Positions 6,572-9,666 of a stretch of DNA of 9,666 bases are shown here, piece by piece. How positions within the stretch are numbered: the first letter of the stretch is position 1; every line of letters starts with the position of its first letter. Both the position numbers and the translations under genes were made by a program. The notes under the pieces are model-generated. The model ran no database searches. It saw nothing but the letters and a program-made list of their open reading frames with translations, and was not told where the DNA came from. Where the stretch lies: the NCBI GenBank assembly GCA_002378665.1, contig DFSO01000001.1:1-9666 (forward strand), given 5' to 3'. The stretch comes from Loktanella sp. UBA3435 (GTDB lineage: Bacteria; Pseudomonadota; Alphaproteobacteria; Rhodobacterales; Rhodobacteraceae).

Positions 6572-6598
6572 AAGGGAGAGGCCAGTGACCGCTCCCTT
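6572..6598 (-). terminator. Hairpin after pseudoazurin, likely intrinsic terminator
   Basis: AAGGGAG and CTCCCTT form a perfect 7-base inverted repeat with a 13-base loop that adds two inner G-C pairs. Read on the minus strand it starts 16 bases after the pseudoazurin stop and is followed by the pyrimidine run TCTCTC, so the T tract is weak. It lies between pseudoazurin and the CIA30 start and would separate their transcripts or attenuate read-through. Confidence 0.5.
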
Positions 6599-6614
6599 CT
6601 AATCTCCGTATCGT

Positions 6615-7061
6615 TTAAGGCAATGTAGCCTGCGCTTCTGCGACAAGGGCCGCGATCTTGTCTTTCCCTTTACCTGGAATACGGGCGTCAAGGACCTGCT
6701 GCGCGTTGCTGACGTCATTGCCGACAACAATCAGGGCCACCATACCCATAGACTGGTGCGGGAGGCAAACGACAGCAGTTAGGCCAGTTTCGGTGACCAG
6801 ATACTCAACCTCATTATTGGTTTTACCTTTGAAGGCTTCTTGGCCTTCTGGCAGCGCGTCTTTCACCGACTGTGCGTTATGTGATCTATCAGTTGGGACA
6901 AAGCGGATGACGTCTCCCACCTCTGCACGGATCAACTCTTGGCCAAATACCATGCGGTCACCCGCGTCGTTTTCGTTCAGCATTTCAACTTCGACAGTCT
7001 CTGCAAAAGCAGCTACAGATGAGCCGAAGAGGAGTGCTGTTGAGAATAGTAGATTACGCAT
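6615..7061 (-). CDS. Pseudoazurin (type 1 blue copper protein)
   Basis: The 148-residue precursor has a 20-residue signal peptide (MRNLLFSTALLFGSSVAAFA) and a mature cupredoxin beginning ETVEVEMLN. Copper ligands are visible: His61 in RSHNAQ, then Cys99, His102 and Met107 in VVCLPHQSMGMVALIVVG (precursor numbering), the C-x2-H-x4-M pattern of pseudoazurin. A short helical tail (QQVLDARIPGKGKDKIAAL) also fits the family. Pseudoazurins carry single electrons in the periplasm, typically to copper nitrite reductase, nitrous oxide reductase or a cytochrome peroxidase. None of these is in the window, so the partner is unknown. An upstream in-frame ATG at 7115 would put 18 polar residues before the signal peptide and is rejected in favour of 7061, which has GGAG 8 bases before it. 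Confidence 0.93.
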   Translation of the reverse strand: MRNLLFSTALLFGSSVAAFAETVEVEMLNENDAGDRMVFGQELIRAEVGDVIRFVPTDRSHNAQSVKDALPEGQEAFKGKTNNEVEYLVTETGLTAVVCLPHQSMGMVALIVVGNDVSNAQQVLDARIPGKGKDKIAALVAEAQATLP

Positions 7062-7069
7062 TTTAACGT

Positions 7070-7073
7070 CTCC
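7070..7073 (-). promoter_or_regulatory. Ribosome-binding site GGAG for pseudoazurin
   Basis: CTGGAG lies 8 bases before the ATG at 7061 on the minus strand. It decides the start that places the signal peptide at the very N-terminus. Confidence 0.65.
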
Positions 7074-7166
7074 AGATGTTATGTCTGTTTGGGCATCTAT
7101 GCTGGTACTGAACAATTACCATTCACGACCGCAATAGAGCGACAGTTTGGCGCATGTTGAGGTTTT

Positions 7167-7199
7167 CTGGCCGTCGGTTCAGCGTAAACGAACGGCCAG
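7167..7199. repeat. Perfect 8-base inverted repeat between the FAD oxidoreductase and pseudoazurin genes
   Basis: CTGGCCGT (7167-7174) and ACGGCCAG (7192-7199) are exact complements around a 17-base loop. The hairpin lies 52 bases after the oxidoreductase stop and about 105 bases before the pseudoazurin ATG on the minus strand. It has AAAA, not T, after it in that direction, so it is not a textbook intrinsic terminator. It could be a Rho-assisted terminator, an mRNA 3'-end stabiliser or an operator for the pseudoazurin gene. I see nothing else definable in the 190-base gap 7062-7251. Confidence 0.45.
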
Positions 7200-7251
7200 C
7201 TTCGATGTGATGCGTCTCATTAATCAGTTAGCTGGAATAATTTGCTTTGTG

Positions 7252-8496
7252 TTAAAAGCGCTGGGGCGAGAAACTGTCGATATCGCAGAATGAAGTGCGA
7301 CCTTGCACGAGATCCGTAACAATTCTGCCAGTCACTCCGCCTAAGGTCAGACCGATATGTTGGTGCCCAAAGGCAAAAATGATGCGGCGCGATTGCGAGG
7401 AATATCCGATAACAGGTAGCGCATCTGGCAGGGTCGGGCGGTAGCCTAGCCATGTGGCGTCTGGTGGTCCAATATCGCCAAACATTTCGTGCGATTTCCG
7501 ACGCAAATACTCGGTTCGATTAGTGTTGAATGGGGCTTCGACGGCGTTGATTTCAACCGTGCCTGCAATGCGTAGGCCCTCAGCCATCGGTGTTGCGTAA
7601 AAGCCGGCTTCGGCCCATCCGACAGGTCTCGAAATAGATGCACCGTGGTTGCGATAGAGAATGTGATAGCCGCGCTCTGTCCCTAATGGAAGATGCTCCG
7701 CGCCGCTGCCCTTGATCAGACCCGAATGGGCGCCCGCAGTTATCGCGAGGTGTTTTCCGCGAATTTGGGTCCCGTCGCCAAGATACGCTGTCACGCCGGT
7801 GTCATCCGCTTTCGTGCGATCAATTTTCTGCGGCAGATACGTGCCTCCAAGCGCCTCAAATCGTAATTGCATCCGATGAACCAGCTCTTGCGGGTTTGTG
7901 ATATGCCGCGCTCCTTTGAAACGCAGTCCGCGATGCATCGCTTGTTGTAAGTTTGGTTCTAACGACCGGATGTCATCGGGGCCGAGTTCGTCAAGCTCGA
8001 CACCTTGCTCTGCCCGCATGGCATTGCTGGTCGCCGCATTCTCAAAACCGGTTCGGCTGGACCAGACATAAAGGCAATCGTTGCTGACAATGAGATCTTG
8101 GGCATCGGCCTCGGCGATGAGAGGGTCAAGGCCGCTATCTGCATGCCGCAGGAAACCCCCAAGTGCCTGTGTGATGTGTTTAACGCGGGAAGGGCGACAG
8201 TTGTCCAAGAAAGACAACATCCAGCGGGGATTTTTGAGCCCGTGGGCAAGGTTAAAGCTTAGTGGACTGTCTTTGCTCGTCAGCAAGTGTGGTAGGGCTG
8301 AGAAAATGGTCGGGGAATTGACGGGGATGCAAGCGTAAGTGGCGATGGTGCAAGCTGACCCATAGGTCGTACCCGATCCCGGAGGGGCAGGGTCGCAGAT
8401 CAGGGTTTTAAGTCCTTCTTTTTGCGCCCAAAGCGCAGTTGAAATGCCGACTATGCCCGCCCCTGCGACGATCAGATCAAAATCAGTTTTGGACAT
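7252..8496 (-). CDS. FAD-dependent oxidoreductase, D-amino acid dehydrogenase (DadA)-like
   Basis: The 414-residue protein belongs to the DAO superfamily of amine and amino-acid oxidoreductases. The FAD dinucleotide-binding fold opens the protein (DLIVAGAGIVGISTALWAQ, with GAGIVG at 12-17). The substrate-domain strand TERGYHILYRN is at 273-283, AGTVEIN at 311-317, and the C-terminal FAD-contact region GYRPTLPDALPVIG (351-364) precedes FGHQHIGLTLGGVTGRIV (376-393). The order and length match DadA-type dehydrogenases, which deaminate D-amino acids or related amines and pass electrons to the quinone pool. The exact substrate cannot be read from the sequence. There is no signal peptide. It begins 24 bases after the iron alcohol dehydrogenase stop on the same strand, so the two are probably co-transcribed, and an amine or amino-alcohol catabolic role would suit the pair. 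The ribosome-binding site is weak (AAGAAAG). Confidence 0.87.
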   Translation of the reverse strand: MSKTDFDLIVAGAGIVGISTALWAQKEGLKTLICDPAPPGSGTTYGSACTIATYACIPVNSPTIFSALPHLLTSKDSPLSFNLAHGLKNPRWMLSFLDNCRPSRVKHITQALGGFLRHADSGLDPLIAEADAQDLIVSNDCLYVWSSRTGFENAATSNAMRAEQGVELDELGPDDIRSLEPNLQQAMHRGLRFKGARHITNPQELVHRMQLRFEALGGTYLPQKIDRTKADDTGVTAYLGDGTQIRGKHLAITAGAHSGLIKGSGAEHLPLGTERGYHILYRNHGASISRPVGWAEAGFYATPMAEGLRIAGTVEINAVEAPFNTNRTEYLRRKSHEMFGDIGPPDATWLGYRPTLPDALPVIGYSSQSRRIIFAFGHQHIGLTLGGVTGRIVTDLVQGRTSFCDIDSFSPQRF

Positions 8497-8520
8497 GGTC
8501 GGCTTTCTTATGCTTGGCGT

Positions 8521-9666
8521 TTAGACAATTTCAAGAAGTAGCTTTGTGGTGTTCTCTTTTGTCATTTCAACGGGGTTTCCGCCAGTGCTAGGATCAAGCA
8601 ACGCACCTGCAACAATCCGGTCGATATCTGGATTTTCCACGCCAAGACCAGAGAGTTTACGCGGGATACCCAAGGAGGCGTTGAGTGTGTCAACGTAGTC
8701 GCAGAACCCGTCAAACCCACCCGCAATGCCAAGGTAATTGGCAGCGTGGCCCATCAGATCAGTGATCGCGGGGCGGTTGAACTGGAGGACAGCAGGCATA
8801 CAGATCGCGTTCGTTGTGCCATGATGGGTGTGATACATGGCGCCGATGGGATGCGACAAGGCGTGGATGGCACCGAGCCCTTTTTGAAAGGCAGTGGCCC
8901 CCATTGTTGCCGCCGACATCATCTGCGCGCGGGCCTCGACATCGGTGCCATCAGCATATGCGCGGGGTAAGTATTCTTTGACTAAGCGCATGCCTTCGAG
9001 CGCGATGCCTTGCGACATCGGGTGGTAATGTGGCGAGCAATAGGCCTCGACGCAATGTGCGAAAGCGTCAAGACCTGTGCCTGCGGTGATCATTTTTGGC
9101 ATGCCGACAGTAAGTTCAGGATCGCAGATCACGACCGTTGGCAAGAACTTGGGATGAAAAATGATTTTCTTTTCAGCGGTCTCGGAATTTGTGATGATCG
9201 AAGCGCGGCCGACTTCTGACCCTGTGCCCGCAGTCGTTGGCACGGCCACGATTGGGGCGATGGCGCTTGCGTCGGCGCGCGTCCACCAGTCGCCGATGTC
9301 CTCAAAGTCCCACAAAGGGCGCGTTTGCCCAGCCAAGAACGCAACGAGTTTGCCCAGATCAAGACCAGAGCCTCCGCCAAAGGCGACGACGCCATCATGT
9401 CCGCCATCTCGGTAGGCTTTGACACCTGCGGCGGCGTTCTTTTCATTCGGGTTCGGGTCCACCTCAGAAAACATCGCGCGGCCAAGCCCCGCTGCTTCCA
9501 AGAGGTCGAGCGTTTTGGTTGTGATCGCCATATTGGCCAAGCCACGGTCGGTCACGAGAAGCGGTTTCTTGATGCCAGCGACTTTGCAGGCGTCAGCGAT
9601 TTCGGAAATGCGGCCAGCGCCGAAACGGATTGCGGTTGGATAAGACCAATTTGCTTTGATGCTCAT
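8521..9666 (-). CDS. Iron-containing alcohol dehydrogenase (group III)
   Basis: The 381-residue protein runs from an ATG at the very edge of the window and has the normal family length, so it appears complete. The NAD(P)-binding half contains VVAFGGGSGLDLGK (93-106) and AVPTTAGTGSEVGR (141-154). The helical half carries the metal ligands in the usual spacing: Asp200 and His204 in GTGLDAFAHCVEAY, His268 in GLGAIHALSHPIG and His282 in THHGTTNAICMP, comparable to Asp196, His200, His263 and His277 of E. coli FucO. Such enzymes interconvert a primary alcohol or hydroxyacid and its aldehyde using NAD(P) and iron. The substrate is not predictable. It precedes the DadA-like gene by 24 bases on the same strand, and its promoter and any earlier operon members lie beyond the window. 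Confidence 0.94.
   Translation of the reverse strand: MSIKANWSYPTAIRFGAGRISEIADACKVAGIKKPLLVTDRGLANMAITTKTLDLLEAAGLGRAMFSEVDPNPNEKNAAAGVKAYRDGGHDGVVAFGGGSGLDLGKLVAFLAGQTRPLWDFEDIGDWWTRADASAIAPIVAVPTTAGTGSEVGRASIITNSETAEKKIIFHPKFLPTVVICDPELTVGMPKMITAGTGLDAFAHCVEAYCSPHYHPMSQGIALEGMRLVKEYLPRAYADGTDVEARAQMMSAATMGATAFQKGLGAIHALSHPIGAMYHTHHGTTNAICMPAVLQFNRPAITDLMGHAANYLGIAGGFDGFCDYVDTLNASLGIPRKLSGLGVENPDIDRIVAGALLDPSTGGNPVEMTKENTTKLLLEIV

Noticed and set aside
7062..7115. Longer N-terminus of pseudoazurin
   Set aside because: It would bury the signal peptide behind 18 polar residues, and the good ribosome-binding site serves the ATG at 7061.
7062..7166. FNR/NNR-type box before pseudoazurin
   Set aside because: I looked for TTGAT-N4-ATCAA symmetry because pseudoazurin is often oxygen-regulated, but found no acceptable match.
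1..9666. Insertion sequences, CRISPR arrays, tRNA, rRNA or phage genes
   Set aside because: No transposase-like frame, repeat array, cloverleaf or rRNA-like stretch was seen on either strand.

Overview
The window most likely comes from an alphaproteobacterium of the Rhodobacterales (Roseobacter-type). The reasons are moderate-to-high GC by eye, an iron-sulfur photolyase of the CryB/PhrB type, a Rhodobacteraceae-style GST with a conserved C-terminal tail, a pseudoazurin, and compact operons. This placement rests on gene content only; no search was run. There is no sign of mobile elements, CRISPR, tRNA or rRNA.

Left part (1-1374, + strand): the C-terminal half of a 3-hydroxyisobutyrate dehydrogenase-type NAD(P) enzyme, cut by the window edge and with an odd N-terminal junction, followed by a GST-fold protein. 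A 214-base spacer (1375-1588) follows.

Centre (1589-5987, + strand): a tight five-gene block. It holds (1) an FeS-type bacterial cryptochrome/(6-4) photolyase; (2) a 50-residue zinc-ribbon DUF2256 protein overlapping its 3' end; (3) an inverted-topology photolyase of the NewPHL kind, with the FAD domain first and an alpha/beta domain last; (4) a 71-residue DUF2805/TIGR03643 protein; and (5) an ABC1/UbiB-like kinase. The first four genes overlap one another (14 bases, then two ATGA junctions), and the kinase starts 8 bases after the fourth. This is the most interesting part of the window: two photolyases of different topology co-translated with two uncharacterised small proteins and an atypical kinase. 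It looks like a light-dependent DNA-repair or photo-stress module.

Right part (5981-9666, - strand): reading from the right, an iron-dependent alcohol dehydrogenase and a DadA-like FAD oxidoreductase form a two-gene catabolic unit. Next comes a secreted pseudoazurin with its own ribosome-binding site and a likely terminator, then an exported CIA30-family protein whose 3' end overlaps the kinase gene tail to tail by 7 bases. No gene-free stretch exceeds about 215 bases.
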